IMG/VR virus record: IMGVR_UViG_3300008448_000719
Span: 1 to 22,549 of that record
From: a virus
DNA length: 22,549 nt
Direction: 5' to 3' (one strand)
This document shows, piece after piece, positions 5,784 through 13,606 of the stretch. The translations under genes and the position numbers were made by a program. Numbering within the stretch: position 1 is the stretch's first letter; each line of letters begins with the position of its first letter. The notes beneath the pieces were generated by a model, which made no database searches, had not been told where the DNA came from, and was given only the letters and a program-made list of their open reading frames with translations.

Positions 5784-7025
5784 TTAAGTATATGTAAATC
5801 CATAAGCGGTTAGTGTCGAACCTGTTAATGCTAATAATAGAAGACTATTATAAGTTCCATCTTTTTGACCAAGTGCAGCAGTAGTAGTAGCATTACTATG
5901 ACTAACAGTTTGTGCTGAACTCACTTGTAAATCGCTGAGTCCGTTCATTAAAATTCTATGAATATAGATAGTTGATGCGGTATGGTAGACTAAAAATTGA
6001 CCATTACCATGATATGATTCATTAGCAATATATGGCTTTGATGCTCCGGTTGGAAGTTGAATTGTGTAAATAGATCCTAATGAACAACTGGTATTTCCAC
6101 TATCTGGTTGGTAAGGTCTTAAATCAAGTTTGTAAGTAGCAGTATCATAATAACCTACTACTCCTATCCAATTGTTTTCATCTACACCGCTGTTGATCAA
6201 TCTACCTTCATATGCCAATGAATTGGTAATTTCAGTATATCCAAATATATTATTAACTACCTGAATGCTACCATTTTTGTAGATTACTAGAACATCTTTA
6301 TTAGTTGAACTTTGATCAGCACCGTATACCGAACTAATTGCACTAGTATCATCTAGCACAGTAGTAGTCATGTTATGCTGTGTTAATCTAACATTTGCAG
6401 TTGCAGTTGCATCTGCTGGAAAAGTAAAATAGTTATCGTTATCACCGGTTTGACCAAATACTTCAACATATGTGTTGGAATTAACAGTGTCATCTTGCCA
6501 AAGATAAAGACTGTTGGCATCACTTGTAGATCCTAACAAAACTTTATTTGATAAAGTTCCTGTTCTTGTTCCATTAGCAATACTTGTTGAAGTTACGTTT
6601 ATAGATCTATATCTAACTCCACTTCCGCCGTCAGCAACAAATACTCCACGACCGTTCCAGTTACCACTGATGTTATCGCCCCAGTTGGCAAGATCTGCCT
6701 TGCCATTTACTGTCATAGATGTTAGTGTTATTTCAGCACCAACAGTTGGATTGCTTGAAGTTCCGCCAGCACGAACGTTTCTCATTCTCCAATTGCTTGC
6801 TGTCCAATATGCTACACCAAATGGTTCTGGATTAAACTCAGACTTGCCAAAAGAAACTAAACTTGGATAAAATGTTCCAACAGTGCTTGAAACAGTAGCA
6901 GAACCTCTTGCAGTATATGTGTAACTTGACACAGACGAAGGTTCTATACCTTGTCCAGGAGTAGGTCCCGAATCAACTACTATTCGTTTGGTTAAACCAT
7001 TTAATCTAAAACTGCCTAGTGGCAT
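5784..7025 (-). CDS. Putative tail fibre or receptor-binding protein, 413 aa
   Basis: The product begins MPLGSFRLNGLTKRIVV and is beta-rich throughout, with many Thr, Ser, Asn and Gly. Several segments of the type YxEVFGxTGDNDN, KDVLVIYKNGSIQVV and NWIGVVGYYD look like blades or strands of a repeated sheet fold, possibly a beta-propeller. I recognise no catalytic motif. The gene sits between two fibre genes. The start at 7025 overlaps the previous stop as TAATG and has AAGGA nine bases upstream; an upstream TTG at 7055 lacks a ribosome site. Function as receptor-binding protein is inferred from position and composition. Confidence 0.65.
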   Translation of the reverse strand: MPLGSFRLNGLTKRIVVDSGPTPGQGIEPSSVSSYTYTARGSATVSSTVGTFYPSLVSFGKSEFNPEPFGVAYWTASNWRMRNVRAGGTSSNPTVGAEITLTSMTVNGKADLANWGDNISGNWNGRGVFVADGGSGVRYRSINVTSTSIANGTRTGTLSNKVLLGSTSDANSLYLWQDDTVNSNTYVEVFGQTGDNDNYFTFPADATATANVRLTQHNMTTTVLDDTSAISSVYGADQSSTNKDVLVIYKNGSIQVVNNIFGYTEITNSLAYEGRLINSGVDENNWIGVVGYYDTATYKLDLRPYQPDSGNTSCSLGSIYTIQLPTGASKPYIANESYHGNGQFLVYHTASTIYIHRILMNGLSDLQVSSAQTVSHSNATTTAALGQKDGTYNSLLLLALTGSTLTAYGFTYT

Positions 7026-8365
7026 TACTTGAAGTCCTTTGCTAAACTTGCCCAATAATTTGTGCCATCATAGAACACACTAATAATGTCAGTGGTGTTT
7101 GTAGTCGAAATAGTTTTATCTCCAGCAGTAAATTTCATAGTTGAAGTTAGTGTTCTACTGGTGCCATTTGTGTTAACAATTAGTGTTAGACTTTGACCAG
7201 CAATAGGGTTTGAAAAAGCACTGAATGTTAAGTTGCCATTTAGAGTAATTGTTTGAACGTTGCCATTTGCAACATCAGGTGTAATGGTTCCACTTGTGGT
7301 TCCAAGGCTGTGAATCTTTTCATGATATTCAATATTGTTCAGCATGGTCATGCCAGTGCCATTTGGAGCAAGAACAATATTGCCATTTGATACGCTAACA
7401 ATACTGTTGCCATTCACATCTAAATTGCCACCCAATTGCGGAGTGGTGTCTGCAACAACATTGCTAATACCAGCGGCAGGTGCATCCGCAAAACTTAAAT
7501 TACCAGCACCATCTGTGACTATTACTTGACCAGCAGTGCCATCTGCGTTTGGATAAGCAATACCATCAATTGTGGTTGCACCATTTGATGTTAGTTCAAT
7601 TCCGCCGGCTGCAAACATTTGAAGATAAGCACCAAGACCCGATCCAGCATCAGTGGTGATAGCCAAGTCAATACCGGTGTCAGTGGCAATAACACCATTG
7701 CCATCTGTAGCACCGTGTCTGATAAGAACAGCACCATCGTATCCATTGGCAGCATCGCCACCTAGTTCAACAACACCTGCACCATTAGGAGCAAGAACAA
7801 TATTGCCATCAGTTGTGCTGGTAGTAATAATATTACCCTGAACATCAAGATTGCCATCTAAAATAATTTGGCCAACGCCATTTGGTAATAATGTGATATT
7901 ACCATTGGTTGAATCATTGGTAATATTTCCACTCTTTACAACGAGATCACCGGCGGCCTTTACTTCAAGATGACCATTAACTGAAGTATTGCCTTCGATA
8001 TAAGTTCCGCCGCCAGTGTTGGGTTGTAATACAATCCATTGACTTGTTCCAGTTGATGATATAACTGCGTCATTATATGCGTTTGTTTCGAATTTGAATC
8101 CTGTGGTGCCACTATCAGTAATATTAACTTCTAATGGATTTTTTATTTTTATTGCACCAGTTCCATTGGCTTCTACAACAATATTGCCATTGGTAACTGT
8201 AGTTGTTATCTTATTATTGTTAACGTCGAGATCGCCACCTAGTTGTGGAGCAGCGTCATCTGCAACTGCTTCTATTTTACTTTCGTTTAAATTTGTAAAG
8301 TTAGCATCGCCTTCAACAAACGTTAAGGCTGATCCTTTACCTGCTCTTGTAACTATAGTGGCCAT
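7025..8365 (-). CDS. Tail fibre protein with repeated beta-solenoid-like blocks, 446 aa
   Basis: The N-terminus (MATIVTRAGKGSALT, then GDANFTNLNE) is the usual start of many marine phage fibre proteins. Two copies of a PQLGGxLDVN block follow (near residues 41 and 310), with four or five copies of NGNIVLAPNGTG-like blocks (near 60, 155, 190, 330), which suggest a repetitive beta-solenoid or trimeric shaft. The C-terminal 80 residues (NGNLTFSAFSNPIAGQSLTL, then FYDGTNYWAS) match a common fibre-tip domain. The ATG at 8365 has AGGAG six bases upstream. An in-frame TTG directly before it is not needed. It is coupled to the next gene by TAATG. Confidence 0.8.
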   Translation of the reverse strand: MATIVTRAGKGSALTFVEGDANFTNLNESKIEAVADDAAPQLGGDLDVNNNKITTTVTNGNIVVEANGTGAIKIKNPLEVNITDSGTTGFKFETNAYNDAVISSTGTSQWIVLQPNTGGGTYIEGNTSVNGHLEVKAAGDLVVKSGNITNDSTNGNITLLPNGVGQIILDGNLDVQGNIITTSTTDGNIVLAPNGAGVVELGGDAANGYDGAVLIRHGATDGNGVIATDTGIDLAITTDAGSGLGAYLQMFAAGGIELTSNGATTIDGIAYPNADGTAGQVIVTDGAGNLSFADAPAAGISNVVADTTPQLGGNLDVNGNSIVSVSNGNIVLAPNGTGMTMLNNIEYHEKIHSLGTTSGTITPDVANGNVQTITLNGNLTFSAFSNPIAGQSLTLIVNTNGTSRTLTSTMKFTAGDKTISTTNTTDIISVFYDGTNYWASLAKDFK

Positions 8366-8389
8366 CAATCTCTCCTGTTTAAGTTATTT

Positions 8390-8408
8390 GGGGGGCTCTT
8401 CACCCCCC
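8390..8408 (-). other. G6/C6 hairpin between genes
   Basis: Six Gs (8390-8395) and six Cs (8403-8408) enclose seven bases, 17 bases after the stop of the 130-aa gene and about 18 before the AGGAG of the fibre gene. Neither strand has the run of Ts expected of a terminator. It may protect or process mRNA, or set relative expression of the two genes. Confidence 0.6.
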
Positions 8409-8424
8409 TTATAGTTTCCGTCTA

Positions 8425-8817
8425 TTAGGCTAGGCTAATAGTTAGGTTGCCACTTGAAACTTGGAAAGTATCGCCGCTTTCAATTGTTTTGCTGGTTGTA
8501 ACAGCACCCCAGAACAGAACGTTGCCTGAAGTAGAAGCATCCATCACTGCTACGTGAGTGATTGTGCCCCAGTTAGCAGTTGCAGCGTCAAAGGTTACAG
8601 TTGCGTTGGTTGCACTTGCACCGCTTGAAGCAGCAGCAAAAGTCACTGCCTTACGGCCATATGAACCGCCTGATATTTCAGCACTTGGGCTGTTTGATTC
8701 AAGACCAGTTGACGCAGTAAACAGTGCCAAATAACGAGTGCTTGGCTGGCTGTATGCTGTTGCTGTTAGAACGTGGTCCAATAGTTTGTTTTCTAGATAA
8801 TCGCTTGCTGCGGACAT
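8425..8817 (-). CDS. Virion structural protein (tail-fibre-associated family), 130 aa
   Basis: The product starts MSAASDYLENKLLDHVL, continues with RYLALFTAS and EISGGSYGRKAVTFAAAS, and ends with SGDTFQVSSGNLTISL. This pattern is widespread in phages as a small tail or fibre-associated protein of about 130 residues, which fits the length here. The start at 8817 is set by AGGAG seven bases upstream; an in-frame TTG at 8859 lies inside the leader hairpin and lacks a ribosome site. It is the first gene after the late-type promoter at 8884-8896, and may head a unit of fibre genes. High expression would fit a structural protein. Confidence 0.8.
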   Translation of the reverse strand: MSAASDYLENKLLDHVLTATAYSQPSTRYLALFTASTGLESNSPSAEISGGSYGRKAVTFAAASSGASATNATVTFDAATANWGTITHVAVMDASTSGNVLFWGAVTTSKTIESGDTFQVSSGNLTISLA

Positions 8818-8833
8818 TTTGTTTCTCCTGTAA

Positions 8834-8861
8834 AGTTGTCTATTTGTTAAAACAGACAACT
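8834..8861 (-). promoter_or_regulatory. 12-bp hairpin with UAAC loop just before the ribosome site
   Basis: On the minus strand AGTTGTCTGTTT (8861-8850) pairs with AAATAGACAACT (8845-8834), twelve pairs with one G-U, around loop TAAC. It lies about four bases before AGGAG (8829-8825). UAAC belongs to the UMAC tetraloops, known to fold like GNRA loops. There is no T-run, so it is not a terminator. A 5' leader stabiliser or RNA-protein site is likely. Confidence 0.65.
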
Positions 8862-8883
8862 CTGTTGCCTGTTGAATGTCTTG

Positions 8884-8896
8884 CGTAGTATTTATT
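8884..8896 (-). promoter_or_regulatory. T4-like late promoter for the fibre genes
   Basis: AATAAATACTACG on the minus strand shares the core ATAAATACTA with the site at 2201-2213, and seven of eight octamer positions with TATAAATA. It lies in a gene-free gap of 117 bases and precedes a hairpin leader and the 130-aa gene. Confidence 0.55.
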
Positions 8897-8904
8897 CAAA
8901 ACCT

Positions 8905-8932
8905 AAAAAATCGTTAAAAAAAGGTGAAAAAA
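8905..8932. promoter_or_regulatory. Phased A-tracts upstream of the promoter
   Basis: Three A-tracts of 6, 7 and 6 bases (8905-8910, 8916-8922, 8927-8932) have centres 11.5 and 10.5 bases apart, close to one helical turn. Such phasing bends DNA. They lie directly upstream of the late-type promoter, where bent or UP-element-like DNA could help polymerase bind. Confidence 0.6.
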
Positions 8933-8934
8933 GT

Positions 8935-9120
8935 TTATCTTTGTATTGGCGGTGGCACAGGCTTTGGATCTGGCACCACTTCAAGAGTATCCAAGTCTAC
9001 TCGATACTGTGAGAACTTCCAGCCCTCTGGCATTTCTATATATGGGCCAGCGTCTACCCATATTGAACCACGACTGTGTCCTGTGAATTCACCTGTTGTA
9101 GGATTGTAATAATATTTCAT
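8935..9120 (-). CDS. Small hypothetical protein, 61 aa
   Basis: The product starts MKYYYNPTTGEFTGHSRGS, has IEMPEGWKF in the middle and a proline-rich end (PDPKPVPPPIQR). The YNPTTGEF opening, resembling short repeats in fibre proteins, and an aromatic, beta-like pattern suggest a small virion protein, but I do not recognise a family. AAGGA is seven bases before the ATG at 9120. A longer reading from 9192 overlaps the hub gene and lacks a ribosome site. The gene ends immediately before the phased A-tracts. Confidence 0.65.
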   Translation of the reverse strand: MKYYYNPTTGEFTGHSRGSIWVDAGPYIEMPEGWKFSQYRVDLDTLEVVPDPKPVPPPIQR

Positions 9121-9130
9121 CTGTAGATCC

Positions 9131-10408
9131 TTATTCAAATATAACCACTGATAAGATAGCACCATCTGCATTGCCATCGCCATCAGCATCAACGTTTAGA
9201 CTTGCAATAGCATAACCAGTAGGAGTAATAAGATTACCACCTTCTTGATCAAGGTCATATGTAGGCACTGCTGAAACAGTCAGTCTATAAAGTCCAATTG
9301 GAGTATTGCTGATGTTTAAAACAGTTGTGTAGGTTTGCCAGTCCAAGAAACGAGTTTGCAGTGGTGTCCAACTGCTTCCGCCATTGCTGCTATATTCAAA
9401 AACTATTTGGCAAGGAATACCTGCATTGATGCTTCTGCTAACAGTGGATCCATTAATAACTGTATCATAATTAAAAATACCAGTTGGTCCTTCAAATGTT
9501 ACCTGCATTAATTTACTTGGATTACCAGTTATACCAAATTGTGTTCCAAATGAACTTCCTGGGCCACTGGTGAATACACCTTGAATTACCGACGGAGTCC
9601 AGCCAGTTGTTGCAGTTTGTAGAATTGGAATACCTGCGTCAGCAATAATGGTTTTGCCTTCTTCAGTTTCGATAGCAGCACTGACATTTTCAGCAGTGTT
9701 CACAGCATTTACTTCAGCAACACCAGTGCTTTGATAATAGGATGTAAATCCATTTTCTCTTGTTCTAATAAATCTATTGAGGTCGGAATAATCATAAACA
9801 TCAGCATCGTATTCCAAGCAGGTGTAACTCAATAGAATGTTGCCTTGGTCGTCATCGTCTTCTGATATTGAAATGATTCTAAATGGCTTAGCATCCCAAT
9901 CAAATATACTGTTGGTAACTGAAACAATATCACCAGCACTTAGACCATAACTGGAAAAGTCTGTTTGAAATTCAATTGCTTTGCTAACACGACTTTGTTT
10001 TAATTCAGTTAGGGCAATCTGTTCTGCTTGAACAGGATTGCTGATCAAGTCTGTGTCAATGGTCAACACATTTTGAGGTTCCCAAAAATTTCTATTCTCT
10101 GGTGGTATCTCAATGCGAATTGTATCTCTTTGGTCATTGAGATCTCGGTGGGGGAAAGATATTTCTACAACATTGTAGAGTTCTTGAAATCCTGTTTCTG
10201 TTAAACTGATTGATCCAACGATGTTATCATCATTGAAGTCAAATACAGGATCACCGGGTCCGTTGATAACAATTTCATATCTACCAGTCTGAACATTGAA
10301 TGTTACGAAAGCACTGGCACTTGCAGCAATTTCTTCTATGTTTTGCCAAACTGTTTTTGAGGTATCTACTACCCCGTTGATTCTAAACTGTGGTTGTGAT
10401 GATGACAT
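9131..10408 (-). CDS. C-terminal half of a tail-tip hub protein (lambda J-like), 425 aa
   Basis: The start, QFRINGVVDTSKTVWQNIEE, followed by FNVQTGRYEIVING, LYNVVEISFPHRD, LTIDTDLISNPVQAEQIALT and FSSYGLSAGDIVSVTN, is the familiar middle-to-C-terminal part of phage J-like central tail proteins (Phage-tail_3 type). These form the hub that closes the tail tube and carries receptor-binding parts. The N-terminal half is encoded separately at 14409-13603, with a 3.2-kb adhesin gene between. The C-terminal 200 residues look like fibronectin-like or sheet domains (TFEGPTGIFNY, TPIGLYRLTVSA). AAGGA is nine bases before the ATG. The two halves presumably reassemble in the virion; that is inference. 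Confidence 0.75.
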   Translation of the reverse strand: MSSSQPQFRINGVVDTSKTVWQNIEEIAASASAFVTFNVQTGRYEIVINGPGDPVFDFNDDNIVGSISLTETGFQELYNVVEISFPHRDLNDQRDTIRIEIPPENRNFWEPQNVLTIDTDLISNPVQAEQIALTELKQSRVSKAIEFQTDFSSYGLSAGDIVSVTNSIFDWDAKPFRIISISEDDDDQGNILLSYTCLEYDADVYDYSDLNRFIRTRENGFTSYYQSTGVAEVNAVNTAENVSAAIETEEGKTIIADAGIPILQTATTGWTPSVIQGVFTSGPGSSFGTQFGITGNPSKLMQVTFEGPTGIFNYDTVINGSTVSRSINAGIPCQIVFEYSSNGGSSWTPLQTRFLDWQTYTTVLNISNTPIGLYRLTVSAVPTYDLDQEGGNLITPTGYAIASLNVDADGDGNADGAILSVVIFE

Positions 10409-10420
10409 CTATTTCAATCC

Positions 10421-13400
10421 TTATTTTGGTGTAACAGTTATAAAAATGCCGCCGGGTTGCGGTTCATAATTTGGTCCAGCAGCACTGAATCCTTTACCTC
10501 CACGACCAGCGTTGCTCGAAATGCTGGAGCCTTCTGGGCCACCACCTGCACCACCGCGACCTAAGTTTCCTCCAGCCACAGTAAAGGTAGCAGCACCGCC
10601 ATCACCGCCACGCCATGTTCCACTTAACAAATAAGGTTCTCCACCGGTGCCGCTGTCACCACCACCACCGCCTCCAACATTGTTATTTGGATTAACTGAT
10701 CCATAATCGTCTCCGAGATTTCCACTGCCGCTGGTTCCTCCAACACCATAACCAACGTCTTGAACAGGTGCTGTTGCACCACCGCCGCCTGCAACAGTAA
10801 TACCATCAAATGTAGTTGAACCTCCTGCAGTTCCATTTCGATTTGCGTATATGTTATATCCATTTACTCCGGCGGCTCCAACAGTGCCAGTATAGGTTTT
10901 ATTAATCAGCGTCTGATCGGCTAGATGTTCAACTTTGCCACCACCGCCACCATGACCTGACTGAGTTTCTCCAAGGAATGTATCCACTGGAGTCCACGAT
11001 GGTTCACCAGCAATTATATTTGCATGAATGAATATTGTATTCACATCCACTGGATCAGCAAATGTGTATTCACTGGTAGGAGCAGTAAAACCGCTGGAAT
11101 TTAAATATGGATCAATGCTTATTCTAAATTCATCCATGTAACCTTTATAAAAATTAGTTCCGTTGACATTTGCACCAATTGACAATGATGCTGCAATACT
11201 AGTGATGCTGACATTGATATCTGTAGCACTTATTATTTCATCAACTCGTGTTCCATTTATGAATAAGATTGCTCTACGATTACTGATAGTGTTGTCTTCT
11301 TGATGTTGATAAGCAATATGAGTCCATGTTCCTGCAGTAATAGCAGATGATGCTAAATTATAGGTTCCACCTGTATTTCCTGTGGCTGTAACTTTAATTA
11401 ATGCCCCATCTTGGAAAATTTTAATACTGCTACTGTTGGAAGTTGATTTAAATTCAACTAAAGTCTTGTTTCCAACAACATCGTCAGGTCTAATCCAAAA
11501 ATCAAATGACTTGTCATTCACCAATCCTAAATTAAGATCGGGTGTTTGGCTTGAAAGTTGATCATTGGTTCCATCAAAATAAATGCTGGCATTGCCAAAT
11601 TTCTTTTCAGTGGTTGATAAACCTACTCCGCCATTTAATGTAAATGTTATTGGATTGGTAATATATGATCCTCGGCGATAACTACCGCCACCACCACCAC
11701 CAACAATAGCATAATTTAGTTTTCCATATTCTAAATCAGAAGGTGTTGGTGTCCAACTAAATGCACCTGGACTCTGCAATGAAACTGTCGATCCTGAATA
11801 AGTTCCGGCACCGGTGCGTGTAATTGCAAACGATCCACTCTGTCCTGCTACTCCATCCTTGGTTGAAGTAAATGAAACAGTGATATTGCCTGTGTGGTTA
11901 TACGGTGGATAATAATCAATATCTGTCATTAGATCTTCAAGAGTGCTGTAGGTTCCTGAAAATGTTAAAGGATTATCGTATTCACTGGTATTCTTATTAT
12001 AAAATTTACCTTGGCTAGCAGTTAATGTTATTGACAAGTTTGTGTAATCAGGATCATTTGGAGTAAAAGCAAACTGTCTAGTGTTGGATGCTTTTGAATC
12101 TCCAAAGATGCTGTTGGTGGTATTGCTGAGATAAATTCTTCCTAACCAAGTAGGAATTGGCGGAGCACTGTCTTCTGGCCAACTTTCTACATACAAGAAG
12201 TCTGGAACATAATTGATGCTATGAGAAACGTTGTAGTAATAACCATTTACACCGAAAGTAGCAATGTATTGAATAGTAAAATCACTGGATCTTGTGGTTT
12301 TACTTTTTACTGCTAATGTATCAAGGTGACTGTTGATTTGTGCCACACTACCAACAATTTCCATTATACGATAACCATTGCCTGATGTAGGGCTTGAAAC
12401 TGTAACAGTTCCGCTACTGCCCTGGGTTGTGATGGTTTGAATTGCTTGATCAGGATCATATATAACAACAGTGAAATTTCCATCAATAGAGTTGTTAACA
12501 GTTAGACTTGGAGCACTAACAAAGAACTCTTTGTTAACATAGAATTCATCATCAGCACCTGGAGCACTTAATAACACTGCATCAAGAACTGCATCTGTGA
12601 TAACAACACTGGCAACAACACCAGGTGCCGCAGACTGATTTCTAATTCTACTGTTAATTGTAGTCATAGTGGCATTAGCAGAAATAGCAGCCGCAGCAAG
12701 TTTCAACTTCATACCATCTGCACTCACTGTTGCAGTTGATGCCACAAATGCTATCAATTGATTGTTAACTATTTGTTGGACTTGTATATCAACTGTGTCA
12801 TTTAAACTGTTTGACAAGTTAAACACAAAAGTAAAGTCTGGGTTGAATTCACTGAAGGTTACACTGATGTTTGACAGGTGACTGTTGACCTGTGTTTTGT
12901 TACCAGTGATGGTAATAACCTTTGTGGTTGCATTAAAAGCAAATGACCCACCTATGCCAGTGGAAGTGGCAGTGGTTATAGGAGCAGTTGAACTTGGAGT
13001 AATAGTTAGTGTCCAAACTGGATTGAATGTGCTGGTATCAGCATCAATTGCCACAGTGGAAATTGTTTGTGTGGATCTTGGAGTATAAACAAATGGTGCT
13101 GGAGCAGACAGATATTCAATAGCATTAACAGTGGTGTTCACTGACCAGGCAACCGATTGTTCATCTTCAAACTGGTCAAAATATTCAATGGTTGCAGTGT
13201 AAACAAAAGTTCCACTGTATCTAAATGGCAATTGAATAGTTGCTGAAACAGCAGTTATCCAATCAGCAACACTGTGCAGAGGACCGATTCTAAAAGCACT
13301 ATATGAATCAAGTTCAACGAACATATGCTCAGGAAAATCTGTATCATCAATGCTTATAGTGTCGATGGTTGTTGAATCATCCGATTCAATGTCAGTGAAA

Positions 13401-13606
13401 TCCAATGTAAGATAAACTTCAGCGGCTGCATAATCAATGATGTCAGTTATTTCAATGCCACGTGGCAAGGTATGTGTTTGGTTTTCATTGATCAACAATG
13501 TTTGGTTTGTTGGTGTGGCTCTATCAAATAGAACTCCTACAGGTCTTTCATCGGTGTATTCAACCTCTTGATCACTGTATCCATTTAATTCTTCTAAACT
13601 TTTCAT
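10421..13606 (-). CDS. Large adhesin with Ig-like, glycine-rich and LamG domains, 1061 aa
   Basis: The first 22 residues (SLEELNGYSDQEVEYTD) look like the missing linker of the J-like hub. Residues about 40-620 are sheet domains of Ig/cadherin type. A glycine-rich adhesin domain begins at LNYAIVGGGGGGSY (about 632), is interrupted by a LamG domain at about 655-845 (FGNASIYFDG, FDFWIRPDD, WTHIAYQHQ, YMDEFRIS), and resumes at GHGGGGGKVEHL (about 885) to the end. Glycine-rich domains of this kind sit at phage adhesin tips and LamG domains bind sugars, so host recognition is likely. The ATG overlaps the previous stop as ATGA and has no good Shine-Dalgarno sequence, so it is probably translated by coupling. 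Confidence 0.75.
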   Translation of the reverse strand: MKSLEELNGYSDQEVEYTDERPVGVLFDRATPTNQTLLINENQTHTLPRGIEITDIIDYAAAEVYLTLDFTDIESDDSTTIDTISIDDTDFPEHMFVELDSYSAFRIGPLHSVADWITAVSATIQLPFRYSGTFVYTATIEYFDQFEDEQSVAWSVNTTVNAIEYLSAPAPFVYTPRSTQTISTVAIDADTSTFNPVWTLTITPSSTAPITTATSTGIGGSFAFNATTKVITITGNKTQVNSHLSNISVTFSEFNPDFTFVFNLSNSLNDTVDIQVQQIVNNQLIAFVASTATVSADGMKLKLAAAAISANATMTTINSRIRNQSAAPGVVASVVITDAVLDAVLLSAPGADDEFYVNKEFFVSAPSLTVNNSIDGNFTVVIYDPDQAIQTITTQGSSGTVTVSSPTSGNGYRIMEIVGSVAQINSHLDTLAVKSKTTRSSDFTIQYIATFGVNGYYYNVSHSINYVPDFLYVESWPEDSAPPIPTWLGRIYLSNTTNSIFGDSKASNTRQFAFTPNDPDYTNLSITLTASQGKFYNKNTSEYDNPLTFSGTYSTLEDLMTDIDYYPPYNHTGNITVSFTSTKDGVAGQSGSFAITRTGAGTYSGSTVSLQSPGAFSWTPTPSDLEYGKLNYAIVGGGGGGSYRRGSYITNPITFTLNGGVGLSTTEKKFGNASIYFDGTNDQLSSQTPDLNLGLVNDKSFDFWIRPDDVVGNKTLVEFKSTSNSSSIKIFQDGALIKVTATGNTGGTYNLASSAITAGTWTHIAYQHQEDNTISNRRAILFINGTRVDEIISATDINVSITSIAASLSIGANVNGTNFYKGYMDEFRISIDPYLNSSGFTAPTSEYTFADPVDVNTIFIHANIIAGEPSWTPVDTFLGETQSGHGGGGGKVEHLADQTLINKTYTGTVGAAGVNGYNIYANRNGTAGGSTTFDGITVAGGGGATAPVQDVGYGVGGTSGSGNLGDDYGSVNPNNNVGGGGGGDSGTGGEPYLLSGTWRGGDGGAATFTVAGGNLGRGGAGGGPEGSSISSNAGRGGKGFSAAGPNYEPQPGGIFITVTPK

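Noticed and set aside
3257-8365. Diversity-generating retroelement variable region in the fibre genes
   Set aside because: No reverse transcriptase, and the repeats found do not show adenine-specific substitutions.
8390-8408. G6/C6 hairpin as a rho-independent terminator
   Set aside because: Neither side has a proper T-run.
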